From NCBI GenBank assembly GCA_038002745.1, contig JBBODD010000001.1, positions 1,798,001 through 1,862,000 on the forward strand: a DNA stretch of 64,000 nucleotides. Direction: 5' to 3'. The position numbers were made by a program, and so were the translations under genes. The notes beneath the pieces were generated by a model that was given only the letters and a program-made list of their open reading frames with translations, searched no databases and was not told the DNA's origin. This document shows, piece after piece, positions 48,064 to 56,539 of this stretch. This DNA comes from Bacillus sp. FSL H8-0547 (GTDB lineage: Bacteria; Bacillota; Bacilli; Bacillales; Bacillaceae). Numbering within the stretch: position 1 is the stretch's first letter; each line of letters begins with the position of its first letter.

Positions 48064-48621
48064 CTATTCCAAATTAGCGTGTTTGCCATACATTTTATCG
48101 GTATCTAGTCCCTTTTTCTCCATGAACCGCAAGATCATCGCATCATAAAAAAGTAAAAGGGTTTGTTCAAACAGTGAGCCCATAGGCTGAATGGTTTTAT
48201 ACTCTGATTCTGTTTGATCCTTGGGTGAGCCGGGCAAGGTGACGGTTATATCGGCAAGTTTACCGATGGTCGAGTCTGGAAATAAGGTAACCGCGGCTAT
48301 TTTTCCGCCAATGGCAGTGGCTTTTTGTGCAAGGGATACTAAACTTTTTGTTTCTCCAGATCCAGAACCAATGATCAAAAGATCATCCTTTTCAAAATTT
48401 GGGGTCACTGTTTCACCTATGACGTATGCATCTATGCCCATATGCATCATCCGCATGGCAAAGGATTTGGCCATAAAGCCGGATCTCCCGGCTCCGGCAA
48501 CAAAGACCTTTTTAGAGCCAAGGATGCCGGTTAACAGCTTTTCGGCTTCTTCATCAGAAATCAACTGTACGGATTGGCTGAGCTCTTCTATTATTTTGGC
48601 TAAAAAGCGTGATGTCTGCAT
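48064..48621 (-). CDS. hxlB: 6-phospho-3-hexuloisomerase
   Basis: Second enzyme of the ribulose-monophosphate pathway: it turns hexulose-6-phosphate into fructose-6-phosphate, so formaldehyde is assimilated and detoxified. The 185-aa protein is a SIS domain with V-A-G-A-G-R-S-G-F-M-A-K and I-G-S-G-S-G-E-T-K-S. Its ATG overlaps the last base of hxlA's stop, so the two are coupled. Confidence 0.95.
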   Translation of the reverse strand: MQTSRFLAKIIEELSQSVQLISDEEAEKLLTGILGSKKVFVAGAGRSGFMAKSFAMRMMHMGIDAYVIGETVTPNFEKDDLLIIGSGSGETKSLVSLAQKATAIGGKIAAVTLFPDSTIGKLADITVTLPGSPKDQTESEYKTIQPMGSLFEQTLLLFYDAMILRFMEKKGLDTDKMYGKHANLE

Positions 48622-49259
48622 TATTGTTGCCCCTGTTTCACCATTTCCTGCATTTGGGCAGCTGCCGCTTTCTTATCTTCTTTACCGGTAATTCCCCCGC
48701 CGACAATGACAAGATCCGGCTGAGCCTTAATCACTTCCGGCAATGTTTCCAGCTTGATTCCGCCGGCAATGGCTGTTTTTGCCTGTTTAACGACATTTTT
48801 GATTGTTTGAAGGTCTTCGAAAGAATTTTTTCCGACTGCCTGAAGATCATAACCAGTGTGAACACAAATGTAATCTACACCCAATTCATCAACCTGCTTT
48901 GCGCGTTCCGCAAGATCCTTTACAGCAATCATGTCTACAAGGATTTTTTTTCCTTGTTTTTTGGCTTCATCTACAGCACCTTTAATGGACATGTCCTCTG
49001 CAGCGCCAAGAATAGTGACAATATCTGCACCGGCTTCAGAAGCCTTCATCACTTCATAGCCCGCTGCATCCATAATTTTTAAATCTGCTAATACTTTTAA
49101 GTGTGGAAATGCTTCTTTTACTTCTTTTACGGCGCGAAGTCCCTCATTAATGACGACAGGAGTTCCGATTTCTACGATATCAATGTGTTCCTCTACTTCT
49201 CTAACTAGTTGAATAGCTTCTGGGATATTCACTAAGTCTAATGCTAGCTGTAATTGCAT
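48621..49259 (-). CDS. hxlA: 3-hexulose-6-phosphate synthase
   Basis: Condenses formaldehyde with ribulose-5-phosphate. The 212-aa beta/alpha barrel begins M-Q-L-Q-L-A-L-D-L and contains L-A-D-L-K-I-M-D-A and V-H-T-G-Y-D, as in the OMP-decarboxylase superfamily. ATG 49259 follows GTAGGAGTG; the in-frame GTG three codons upstream overlaps that site. It is transcribed divergently from its activator hxlR. Confidence 0.95.
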   Translation of the reverse strand: MQLQLALDLVNIPEAIQLVREVEEHIDIVEIGTPVVINEGLRAVKEVKEAFPHLKVLADLKIMDAAGYEVMKASEAGADIVTILGAAEDMSIKGAVDEAKKQGKKILVDMIAVKDLAERAKQVDELGVDYICVHTGYDLQAVGKNSFEDLQTIKNVVKQAKTAIAGGIKLETLPEVIKAQPDLVIVGGGITGKEDKKAAAAQMQEMVKQGQQ

Positions 49260-49385
49260 GTATATCACTCCTACTGGATTTTTTGGTGACGATTTGTTAA
49301 GAGTCCTTATCTACTTGCTGGCTGAATAAGGACTGTAGATGTAAGTTTAACGAATATGACATGTAATTAAAAGTACGCACTTTAT

Positions 49386-49440
49386 TTTTACATAGTGATA
49401 AAAACATTACATAGTGTTAAAAAGTATACTGTGTGATATA
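49386..49440. promoter_or_regulatory. HxlR operator region
   Basis: TTACATAGTGATAAAAA (49388) and TTACATAGTGTTAAAAA (49407) form a direct repeat with 19-bp period in the hxlA-hxlR gap, followed by AGTATACTGTGTGATATAGTA. HxlR of B. subtilis binds two sites upstream of hxlAB in the presence of formaldehyde. Confidence 0.72.
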
Positions 49441-49473
49441 GTATGTATTATTCAACTAACGGAGGTGCACCAC

Positions 49474-49842
49474 ATGTCCCGCACACAAGATAAATTGTTT
49501 AACTGTGAGAAAGAACTGACTCTGTCTGTCATCGGCGGAAAATGGAAAATGCTTATTCTTTGGCATTTGGGGAAAGAGGGCACGAAGCGATTTGGTGAAT
49601 TGAAATCTCTTATACCCGGCATTACCCAAAGAATGTTAGTGAATCAGCTTAGGGAGCTTGAGGAAGATCTTATCGTTAAACGCGAGGTCTATCCTGTTGT
49701 TCCCCCGAAAGTGGAATATTCACTGACTGAACAAGGTGAAACACTTATGCCGATATTAGACTCCATGTACGAATGGGGTAAAAATTATATGGGGAATGTA
49801 TTGGGAAATGAAGATTTGCTTCGATCAAAATCAATCAAGTAA
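49474..49842 (+). CDS. hxlR: HxlR-type transcriptional activator
   Basis: Winged-helix regulator of 122 aa with the family pattern [19 protein letters not shown] and [15 protein letters not shown]. The N-terminal Cys (residue 11) is the conserved formaldehyde-sensing position. ATG 49474 follows GGAGGT. Divergent hxlAB are its expected targets. Confidence 0.93.
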   Translation: MSRTQDKLFNCEKELTLSVIGGKWKMLILWHLGKEGTKRFGELKSLIPGITQRMLVNQLRELEEDLIVKREVYPVVPPKVEYSLTEQGETLMPILDSMYEWGKNYMGNVLGNEDLLRSKSIK

Positions 49843-49844
49843 TC

Positions 49845-49890
49845 AAAAAGAAGCACCAAAGAACATTCAACGTTCTTGGTACTTCTTTTT
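49845..49890. terminator. Bidirectional terminator between hxlR and MFS gene
   Basis: AAAAAGAAGCACCAAAGAAC pairs with GTTCTTGGTACTTCTTTTT, with small mismatches; T runs occur on both strands. Confidence 0.87.
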
Positions 49891-49912
49891 ATTTTGTCTA
49901 TACATAAATCCT

Positions 49913-51127
49913 TCAACCCGTCCGCAGCTTCTCACCGCTAACCGTTTCTTTTTGCTTCTGATCCAACCGATAGCTAAGGAACGTCAATAGACTTGCGGCG
50001 AGGGCAACAATTCCTCCTACCCACGTTACATTCATCAGCTCTCCCTGATGGTAGACGATTCCGCCCAGTGCGGAGCCGAATGCGATGCCGACGTTGCTTG
50101 CGACAGGCATGAGGGAGGCGGCAAGGCCTGTTGCTTTTGGCTGGTAGATGCCGGCAAGGTCGATTAGGTAAAGCTGGGTGGATGTGGTTAACAGGATGGC
50201 CATCAGGGACATGAGGCCGATATTAATTAAACCGAGCGTGAACTGATTGGTTGTCCAGTATAAACTGATCAGGACAAGGGCCTGGATGAGAAAAACAAAT
50301 CTGAGTCGCCCGATAGCGTTGCGGCTCGCGATTTTGCCGGCGAGTATGTTGCTGAAAATTGAGATGAATCCGTAGCCGAACAGAATCAGGCTGATGGAGC
50401 CGCCTGGCGCTTCCATCTGCTTCAGGATTGGGACGAGATACGTGAAGACCGCATATGTTGCTCCAAATCCAAGAGACGGGATGAAAAAGGCCATTAAGAT
50501 TCTCGGGTGCGTCAATAATGAGAATTGATCACGCATCGAACTTCGGGCTTGCTTCTGAAGATCAGGCAAGACGAAGAAAGCGGCTAAAAAGGCAATTCCT
50601 CCGAGAAGAGTTGTCAGCATAAACGTTGCATTCCAGTTGAACCAGCCGGCGATCAGCGTGCCCAGTGGGACGCCAACGACGTTTGCAAGGGTAAACCCGC
50701 CAAATACAAAGGAGATGGCAAGGCTGCGTTTTGCGGCCGGCATCGTTTCACTGGCAACCATCATGGCAAGCGAAATGAGAACCCCTGTGACAATGGCCGT
50801 CAGCATTCTGAGCACAAGTAGCACGAGATAGCTGGATGAAATAATGCACAGCGCATTCAGCATGATGAACGCACTGATTAAAAACAGCATCCATTTGCGC
50901 TTTGAAAAATGGCTTGTTGCTGACATGACGAGCGGTGTGGCCACGGCAAATGTGATCGCAAAGGCGGAAACAAGTGTGCCTGCCTGTGAATTGGTTATTC
51001 CAAGACTCGAGGAAATGTCGGTCAGGATCCCGACGATGACAAATTCGCTCGTGCCAAGGACAAATGTTAAGAGTGAAAGTGTTAAAATAAGCAGCCAGTG
51101 CCGCTTAGTCAATTCTGTAGTGTTCAT
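49913..51127 (-). CDS. MFS transporter, DHA1 (AraJ-like) family
   Basis: A 404-aa exporter with twelve predicted helices. The start L-T-F-V-L-G-T-S-E-F-V-I-V-G-I-L is typical of the AraJ/YdhP group of sugar, purine or drug exporters, and motif A (HFSKRKW) is present after helix 2. ATG 51127 has GGAAGG before it. The substrate is unknown. Its last codons (L-R-T-G-stop) recur as a fossil at 40318. Confidence 0.88.
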   Translation of the reverse strand: MNTTELTKRHWLLILTLSLLTFVLGTSEFVIVGILTDISSSLGITNSQAGTLVSAFAITFAVATPLVMSATSHFSKRKWMLFLISAFIMLNALCIISSSYLVLLVLRMLTAIVTGVLISLAMMVASETMPAAKRSLAISFVFGGFTLANVVGVPLGTLIAGWFNWNATFMLTTLLGGIAFLAAFFVLPDLQKQARSSMRDQFSLLTHPRILMAFFIPSLGFGATYAVFTYLVPILKQMEAPGGSISLILFGYGFISIFSNILAGKIASRNAIGRLRFVFLIQALVLISLYWTTNQFTLGLINIGLMSLMAILLTTSTQLYLIDLAGIYQPKATGLAASLMPVASNVGIAFGSALGGIVYHQGELMNVTWVGGIVALAASLLTFLSYRLDQKQKETVSGEKLRTG

Positions 51128-51445
51128 AATGACCTTCCTTCTTAGATGAACTTGCGCAATAAACAATTTAATTATGATAACACAGATGCGCTTTGCGAAC
51201 GGAAAGAAACGTTTGGTAATGATAGGTTGAATTCTTACGTTGCATAGGTCAAAAGTTTCATGTACCTATTAGCAGAGTTTCTTTGCAGATGTTTTTTCAT
51301 TTTCTAGTAGTTTTTACCCTCTTTATTTCAATAAAATGGTATAATTTACATTGAAATGATAGACAATCAAGCTGTACGCAGAAGTCTTTTCTGCAGTGAT
51401 TTTCAGATAATAATAGATGAATAGAAAAACAAGGAGTGGTCATAA
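51128..51445. promoter_or_regulatory. Gap with promoter of the TerA-like gene
   Basis: About 320 bp without a gene. TGGTATAAT (51337-51345) is an extended -10 box about 100 bp before the TerA-like start. I see no other structure. Confidence 0.6.
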
Positions 51446-52663
51446 ATGAACGCCATGCTGCAAATGGGCGGAAATACCGTCTTAAGCTCTCCAAAAGGCT
51501 TTGTAACGGTGAGTTTTGATCGGTCAAATACGATTGATATTTCGTTAACCGCTTTCCTTTTAACAGATACAGATAAAGTGCAGGGGGACAGCGGGATTAT
51601 CTTTTACAATCAGCCGAATGGTCCTGCCGGTGTTGCGACGCTGCTTCCGTCTGAGAATGTGGGGAATACGGTCATACATAACCTTCAGTTTGATTTGAGC
51701 AAAGCGCCTGCCGGAATCAGCAAGATTGCCATTACGCTGACAGAGGATAACCACACGGGGTTTGCGAATGTGCGGAATTTAAAAGCCAAGGTGCGTTCAG
51801 GTGATACGGTGATCGAGCTAACGCCGTCCAGCTTTTCAAAGGAAAATGGGATCGTGGTGCTGGAGCTGTATGTGAGGAACGGCCAGACGAAGGCGAAGTC
51901 CATCTGGCGCGGGTTTGATTCGGGCCTTGAAGGACTGTGCAGGAATTTCGGTGTGGAAGTGGAGCCGGAGGAGCAAACTGTGCCTCCAAAAGCTGTTAAA
52001 ACTCAGCCCGTCAAAGAACCTGTAAAGGCGCCGCCTGCTCCTGAGAAGAAAATCGTTCTTGAAAAGGTAAAGGGCAAGATCAATCTCGACAAAGGCCAGA
52101 AGCCGGTCATGATTGAAAAGACGCCGGAAATTACGGCTACGGTGTCCTGGAAGACGGGGACGGATTATGATATCTATGCGCTCGTTTACACGAAGGACGG
52201 CAGGCAGGTCGATGTCGCGATGTTTGGAGCTGCAGGGGTCCCTCCGCTCAGAAAGTTCGCAGGCGGAGCTGTGGAGCATATGGGAGATGTCGGGCGCAAC
52301 AGCTTTTCAACGAAGACAGAGGTGATTAAACTAAGGCTGACAAACGACATCCTTGCCGTCGTGCCAGTCGTTTATTCTGCCCAGTCCAACGGAACCGGTT
52401 CTTTCTACAGATACAAGGTGTCGATGAGCATCGACAACCATAACGGGACCTCCGTTACGATTTCCGCCAAGAATGCCAATGACAACGACAGGATTTATAC
52501 GTGCGTACCGGGTATTCTGCACAATACACCTGATGGCGTGATTATCAGTCCGCTGGAGCTTTACAGCTTGCCAAACTCAGAGCACAGGCCCAAGCTTAGA
52601 ATGGGTGCATCCGGTATGGTCGAAGTTGTTATGGATGCCGGGCCGATTAATCATTATAAATAG
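51446..52663 (+). CDS. TerA-like protein with two TerD-type domains
   Basis: This 405-aa protein has one TerD-type beta-sandwich at about 10-175 (F-V-T-V-S-F-D, L-T-A-F-L-L-T-D, D-N-H-T-G). A proline/lysine-rich linker (about 177-230) leads to a second such domain (A-T-V-S-W-K-T-G-T-D-Y-D-I-Y-A-L-V). The Asp-rich loops are the calcium sites of this family. Ter proteins act in stress and tellurite resistance. Here it stands alone, without terB-F-type partners. AAGGAG precedes the ATG. Confidence 0.87.
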   Translation: MNAMLQMGGNTVLSSPKGFVTVSFDRSNTIDISLTAFLLTDTDKVQGDSGIIFYNQPNGPAGVATLLPSENVGNTVIHNLQFDLSKAPAGISKIAITLTEDNHTGFANVRNLKAKVRSGDTVIELTPSSFSKENGIVVLELYVRNGQTKAKSIWRGFDSGLEGLCRNFGVEVEPEEQTVPPKAVKTQPVKEPVKAPPAPEKKIVLEKVKGKINLDKGQKPVMIEKTPEITATVSWKTGTDYDIYALVYTKDGRQVDVAMFGAAGVPPLRKFAGGAVEHMGDVGRNSFSTKTEVIKLRLTNDILAVVPVVYSAQSNGTGSFYRYKVSMSIDNHNGTSVTISAKNANDNDRIYTCVPGILHNTPDGVIISPLELYSLPNSEHRPKLRMGASGMVEVVMDAGPINHYK

Positions 52664-52667
52664 AAAA

Positions 52668-52707
52668 AAAGCGGACTTACCTACCTGCTGGGCAGGTCCG
52701 CTTTTTT
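52668..52707 (+). terminator. Terminator after TerA-like gene
   Basis: AAAAAAGCGGAC and GTCCGCTTTTTT flank a loop that itself pairs (CTGC..GCAG). Confidence 0.93.
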
Positions 52708-52815
52708 GCTGTCTTCGACGATTCAATTGGAATAAAACTATCCCTCCTTTCTTCCCAACGGTTCAGGCATTCACCCTCTAACAGAAGGTTTATTCATGTA
52801 TATGAAAAAAGAATA

Positions 52816-52863
52816 TTGACATAAAAATGATTTCGGTTACAATTGAGATTGACTATCAATTGC
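52816..52863 (+). promoter_or_regulatory. Promoter and weak Fur-like box of the iron-binding lipoprotein
   Basis: TTGACA (52816-52821) and TACAAT (52838-52843) form a promoter. GAGATTGACTATCAATTGC (52845-52863) matches the 19-bp Fur consensus at about 12 positions, so iron control is likely but weakly shown. Confidence 0.6.
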
Positions 52864-52889
52864 AATTAATACATAGGGGAGTGTCAACA

Positions 52890-53969
52890 GTGAAAAAGTT
52901 CAGTCTTATGATCAGTTTCATGCTTGTACTGGTACTGGCCTTAACTGGCTGCGTGAGCAGTACGGACAAAAATAATGAGCAAAAAGAATCGGCAGGTAAA
53001 GAAAAAACGGAAGAATCCGGTGAAGTGAACGTTTATACAAGCCGTCATTATGAGGCAGATCAGGAGCTTTATAAGAAGTTCGAAGAAGAAACAGGCATTA
53101 AAGTCAATGTTGTTGAAGGCGAAGGCGATGAGCTGATGGAGCGCCTGAGCATGGAAGGTGAAGCAACGGAAGCGGATGTCTACATCACGGCAGATGCCGG
53201 AAACCTTTATCAGGCAAAGGACCGCGAGTTGCTTCAGGCTGTTGAGAGCGACGTTCTTGCTGAAAACATCCCTGAAAAACTTCGTGATGCTGACAATCAG
53301 TGGTTTGGTTTAACAAAGCGTGCACGTGTCATTGTGTATGCGAAGGACCGCGTGAAACCGGAAGAGCTGTCAACGTATGAGGCTTTAACAGAGCCTGAAT
53401 GGAAGGACCGCGTAGTCGTGAGATCTTCTGAGAATATGTACAATATGTCCCTTTTAGCATCATTCATTGATGTGATGGGTGCTGATAAAGCGAAGGAATG
53501 GGCTGCAGGCATCAAAGGAAACATGGCCCGTGATCCTGAGGGAGGCGACCGTGATCAGGCTAAAGCAGTAGTGGCCGGTGAAGCGGATGTTGCAATCATG
53601 AACACGTACTACTTAGGCGTTATGGCAAATGGTGAAGATGAAGAAGAACGCAAAGTTGCTGAAAACGTAGGTGTGTTCTTCCCTAACCAAGATACAACAG
53701 GTACACATATTAATGTAAGCGGCGCAGGTGTTACGAAGAACGCTAAAAACAAAGAAAATGCTGTGAAGTTCATTGAATTCCTGAGCAGCGAAGAAGCACA
53801 GGGCCAATTTGCGGAAGCAAACTATGAATATCCTGTAAACAAAAACGTTGAGCCTTCTGAGTTCCTTAAATCATGGGGTGATTTCAAGGAGCAGGATGTG
53901 AATCTTTCTGTCCTTGGAGAAAACCAGCAGGAAGCCATTCGCATTTTCAACGAAGTAGGCTGGAAATAA
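52890..53969 (+). CDS. Ferric-iron ABC transporter, substrate-binding lipoprotein (FutA-like)
   Basis: This 359-aa protein has the lipobox A-L-T-G-C (Cys near 21), then V-N-V-Y-T-S-R-H-Y-E-A-D and, later, N-T-Y-Y-L-G, tyrosine-rich motifs of the Fe3+-binding family (FutA/FbpA). GTG 52890 follows AGGGGAG. It is followed by a terminator, then by the permease and ATPase with their own Fur box. Transport of free ferric iron is the inferred role. Confidence 0.92.
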   Translation: MKKFSLMISFMLVLVLALTGCVSSTDKNNEQKESAGKEKTEESGEVNVYTSRHYEADQELYKKFEEETGIKVNVVEGEGDELMERLSMEGEATEADVYITADAGNLYQAKDRELLQAVESDVLAENIPEKLRDADNQWFGLTKRARVIVYAKDRVKPEELSTYEALTEPEWKDRVVVRSSENMYNMSLLASFIDVMGADKAKEWAAGIKGNMARDPEGGDRDQAKAVVAGEADVAIMNTYYLGVMANGEDEEERKVAENVGVFFPNQDTTGTHINVSGAGVTKNAKNKENAVKFIEFLSSEEAQGQFAEANYEYPVNKNVEPSEFLKSWGDFKEQDVNLSVLGENQQEAIRIFNEVGWK

Positions 53970-53990
53970 GACGCTGAAATATGGACAAAT

Positions 53991-54031
53991 CATGAACCGA
54001 GGCACACTAGACAGGTGCCTCGGTTCTTTTT
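53991..54031 (+). terminator. Terminator between binding protein and permease
   Basis: AACCGAGGCAC and GTGCCTCGGTT form a perfect stem followed by CTTTTT. Confidence 0.93.
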
Positions 54032-54052
54032 ATATGAATTTGGTATTCTATT

Positions 54053-54073
54053 TGATAATGATTTTCATTATAA
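54053..54073. promoter_or_regulatory. Fur box upstream of the permease gene
   Basis: GATAATGATTTTCATTATA (54054-54072) matches the Fur consensus GATAATGATAATCATTATC at 16 of 19 positions. Confidence 0.85.
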
Positions 54074-54129
54074 TGGAGATGGATAAAAGAAATGGGTAAC
54101 CGGTTTCATGAACAAAGGATGTGACATCA

Positions 54130-55770
54130 GTGAAGAGTTTCCATTGGTCAAGAGTTCGCCACAAGGGATGGGCACTGGCAAGCTTACTTTTAATCGCAAT
54201 CATTTTCATACCAAATATTATTATCGCCGTAAAATTCTTGACGGAACCTAACGAAAACTGGCTGCATATCCGGGAGTATTTGTTAAAGGATTACTTGCAA
54301 AATTCAGTGATCATCGTCTTTTTTACCGCCTTGACGACCATGCTGATCGGAACAAGCCTTGCTTGGCTGATTACGATCTACCAATTTCCGCTCCGGAATT
54401 TTCTGAAGTGGGCATTGATTTTGCCGCTTGCGATTCCGCCTTATATCGCTGCCTACACATTTCACGGCATGCTGAACTATACAGGAATCATCCAGACTAC
54501 TTTGCGGAATTCGTTTGATGTACAGGTTAACCAGTCTTATTTTGATATGATGAGCCTTCCGGGGGCAGTATTCGTTTTCACCGTGACTTTATTTCCATAC
54601 GTTTATGCCATCACGAGAAGCTTTTTTCAGAATTTGTCGGCGTCGGTGCTGGAAAATGCCCGCCTGCTTGGCGGAAACGACATCGATGCTTTTTTCCGTG
54701 TTGCGCTGCCGATTTCAAGAGCAGCCATCGTGGGCAGTGTTACACTCGTTGTCCTTGAGGTGCTGAACGATTACGGGGTGACCAGCTACTTCGGCATTCA
54801 GACGGTGAGTACCGCCATTTTTAAAACGTGGTACGGGATGATGGACCTTGATTCGGCACTGAAGCTTGCCGGCACGCTGATGATCCTCGTCATGATTGTG
54901 CTGGTGATGGAACGGGTTCTTAGAGGAAGGAAGAAATTTTACGATCCTTCATCAAAGGTCCGGCCGATTCAGCCAAAAGTACTTACTGGCGCGAAAGCAT
55001 GGTGGGTTTTCGCCTATTGCTTCGGCATTTTCACCCTGACGTTCATCATTCCCCTGCTTCAGCTGCTACAGTGGGCATTCAGGACATATGAGAAGGTGTT
55101 CAATGCAGAATTTCTTGTGCTGGCGAAAAATTCCGTGTTCGTTGCGGGAATCGCATCCTGCCTGATTATCGTGATTGCGCTGATTATCTCGAATTACACC
55201 CGCCTGCAGCCCGGGCTTGGAACGAAATTTATTTCACGGGTGACGACGCTCGGCTATTCCATACCTGGTGCGGCTATCGCCATTGCCATCATCACGATTT
55301 TCATCTCGCTTGATCAGTTCATTGTATCGTTTTTGGCCCAGTTTGAACTGAAGCCTGAGTTTGTGCTCAGGACGACACTGGTTATGCTGATTTTCGCGTA
55401 TGTGATCAGGTTTCTGGCAATCGGCTTTAACAACATCGAGGCCGGATTTGAGAAAATCGGAAACCGGTATTCGGAAACATCTAATGTGCTCGGAGCTTCA
55501 ACGTTAAAAACATTTTTCCGCATCGACCTCCCCCTGCTGCGCGGCGCGGCCGTCAGCGGATTTATTCTGGTGTTTGTGGACATTTTAAAAGAACTGCCGT
55601 TAACGTTGTTCCTGCAGCCGTTTAACTTTGCAACTCTTGCGACACAGGCGTTTAAATATGCGAATGATGAGCGTGTTCAGGAGGCTTCCGTTGCTTCTCT
55701 GATCATTATCCTCATCAGCGCACTGTGCATCTTTCTTTTTCACCGCGTACTTGATAAGGAGGCAAAATGA
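54130..55770 (+). CDS. Ferric-iron ABC transporter, fused permease (FutB/SfuB-like)
   Basis: This 546-aa protein contains two homologous permease halves of about six helices each, as in SfuB/FutB. Each has the EAA-type loop: E-N-A-R-L-L-G-G-N-D near 180 and E-T-S-N-V-L-G-A-S near 450. GTG 54130 is about nine bases from AAAGGA; an in-frame GTG lies three codons earlier. Its stop overlaps the ATPase start (ATGA). Confidence 0.92.
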   Translation: MKSFHWSRVRHKGWALASLLLIAIIFIPNIIIAVKFLTEPNENWLHIREYLLKDYLQNSVIIVFFTALTTMLIGTSLAWLITIYQFPLRNFLKWALILPLAIPPYIAAYTFHGMLNYTGIIQTTLRNSFDVQVNQSYFDMMSLPGAVFVFTVTLFPYVYAITRSFFQNLSASVLENARLLGGNDIDAFFRVALPISRAAIVGSVTLVVLEVLNDYGVTSYFGIQTVSTAIFKTWYGMMDLDSALKLAGTLMILVMIVLVMERVLRGRKKFYDPSSKVRPIQPKVLTGAKAWWVFAYCFGIFTLTFIIPLLQLLQWAFRTYEKVFNAEFLVLAKNSVFVAGIASCLIIVIALIISNYTRLQPGLGTKFISRVTTLGYSIPGAAIAIAIITIFISLDQFIVSFLAQFELKPEFVLRTTLVMLIFAYVIRFLAIGFNNIEAGFEKIGNRYSETSNVLGASTLKTFFRIDLPLLRGAAVSGFILVFVDILKELPLTLFLQPFNFATLATQAFKYANDERVQEASVASLIIILISALCIFLFHRVLDKEAK

Positions 55771-56453
55771 TGTATATCCAGATCAAAGACCTGCAGTTTC
55801 AGTATAAACATGCAAACCGCAATACGCTTGAACGCGTTCAGATTGAAATCGAACGAGGAGAGATCATATCGATTCTCGGGAAAAGCGGGAGCGGCAAGAG
55901 CACGCTTCTGCGCATTATAGCCGGGCTTGAAAATCCTTCCGGGGGCAGCCTTGAGGTGAACGGGGAGACCATGTTTGACCCTGCAACCTTTGTTGCGCCG
56001 GAGAAGCGCGGAATCGGTGTGGTGTTTCAGGATTACGCCCTGTTCCCCCATATGACCGTCGGCCAAAACATTCAGTACGGACTGCGGAAAATGAGCAGAA
56101 AGAAAAAGCAGGAACGTGTGGAGGAAATGCTGGAGCTTGTGAATATGGCAGAATACAGACAGCGCTATCCCTACGAGCTGAGCGGAGGACAGCAGCAGCG
56201 GGTGGCCCTTGCAAGAGCGCTTGCGCCTGCACCGTCCCTCCTTCTGCTCGATGAACCGTTCAGTAACCTGGATGCCGACCTTCAGGAAAAAATCCGCGTT
56301 GAACTGAAGGATGTGCTGAAGAAGACGGGCATCACCTCTATTCTTGTCACGCATGACGTTGCTGATGCTGAAGCCCTTGCTGACCGCATCTTCTACATGA
56401 ACGAGGGTATCCTCGCAGATCATGCCCGCGAACTTGCGGGAGTTAACGGATAA
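55767..56453 (+). CDS. Ferric-iron ABC transporter, ATP-binding protein (FutC-like)
   Basis: A 228-aa ABC ATPase with Walker A G-K-S-G-S-G-K-S-T, signature L-S-G-G-Q-Q-Q-R and Walker B L-L-L-L-D-E-P. It is short: it lacks the C-terminal regulatory OB domain found in many FbpC proteins. It overlaps the permease by four bases, and GGAGG lies just before the ATG. Confidence 0.93.
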   Translation: MMYIQIKDLQFQYKHANRNTLERVQIEIERGEIISILGKSGSGKSTLLRIIAGLENPSGGSLEVNGETMFDPATFVAPEKRGIGVVFQDYALFPHMTVGQNIQYGLRKMSRKKKQERVEEMLELVNMAEYRQRYPYELSGGQQQRVALARALAPAPSLLLLDEPFSNLDADLQEKIRVELKDVLKKTGITSILVTHDVADAEALADRIFYMNEGILADHARELAGVNG

Positions 56454-56493
56454 CAAAAGCATAGAAACCTGAAACTGACCGGAAATCACCCAA

Positions 56494-56531
56494 TTAAAGC
56501 CAAAAATAGACCCCTATTTTTGGCTTTTTTT
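56494..56531. terminator. Terminator between ATPase and MFS genes
   Basis: AAAGCCAAAAATAG pairs with TATTTTTGGCTTT and is followed by TTTTT. Confidence 0.92.
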
Positions 56532-56539
56532 CATTCAAA

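Noticed and set aside
52113-52325. Arg/Ser-rich small frame within the TerA-like gene
   Set aside because: Shadow of the conserved frame.
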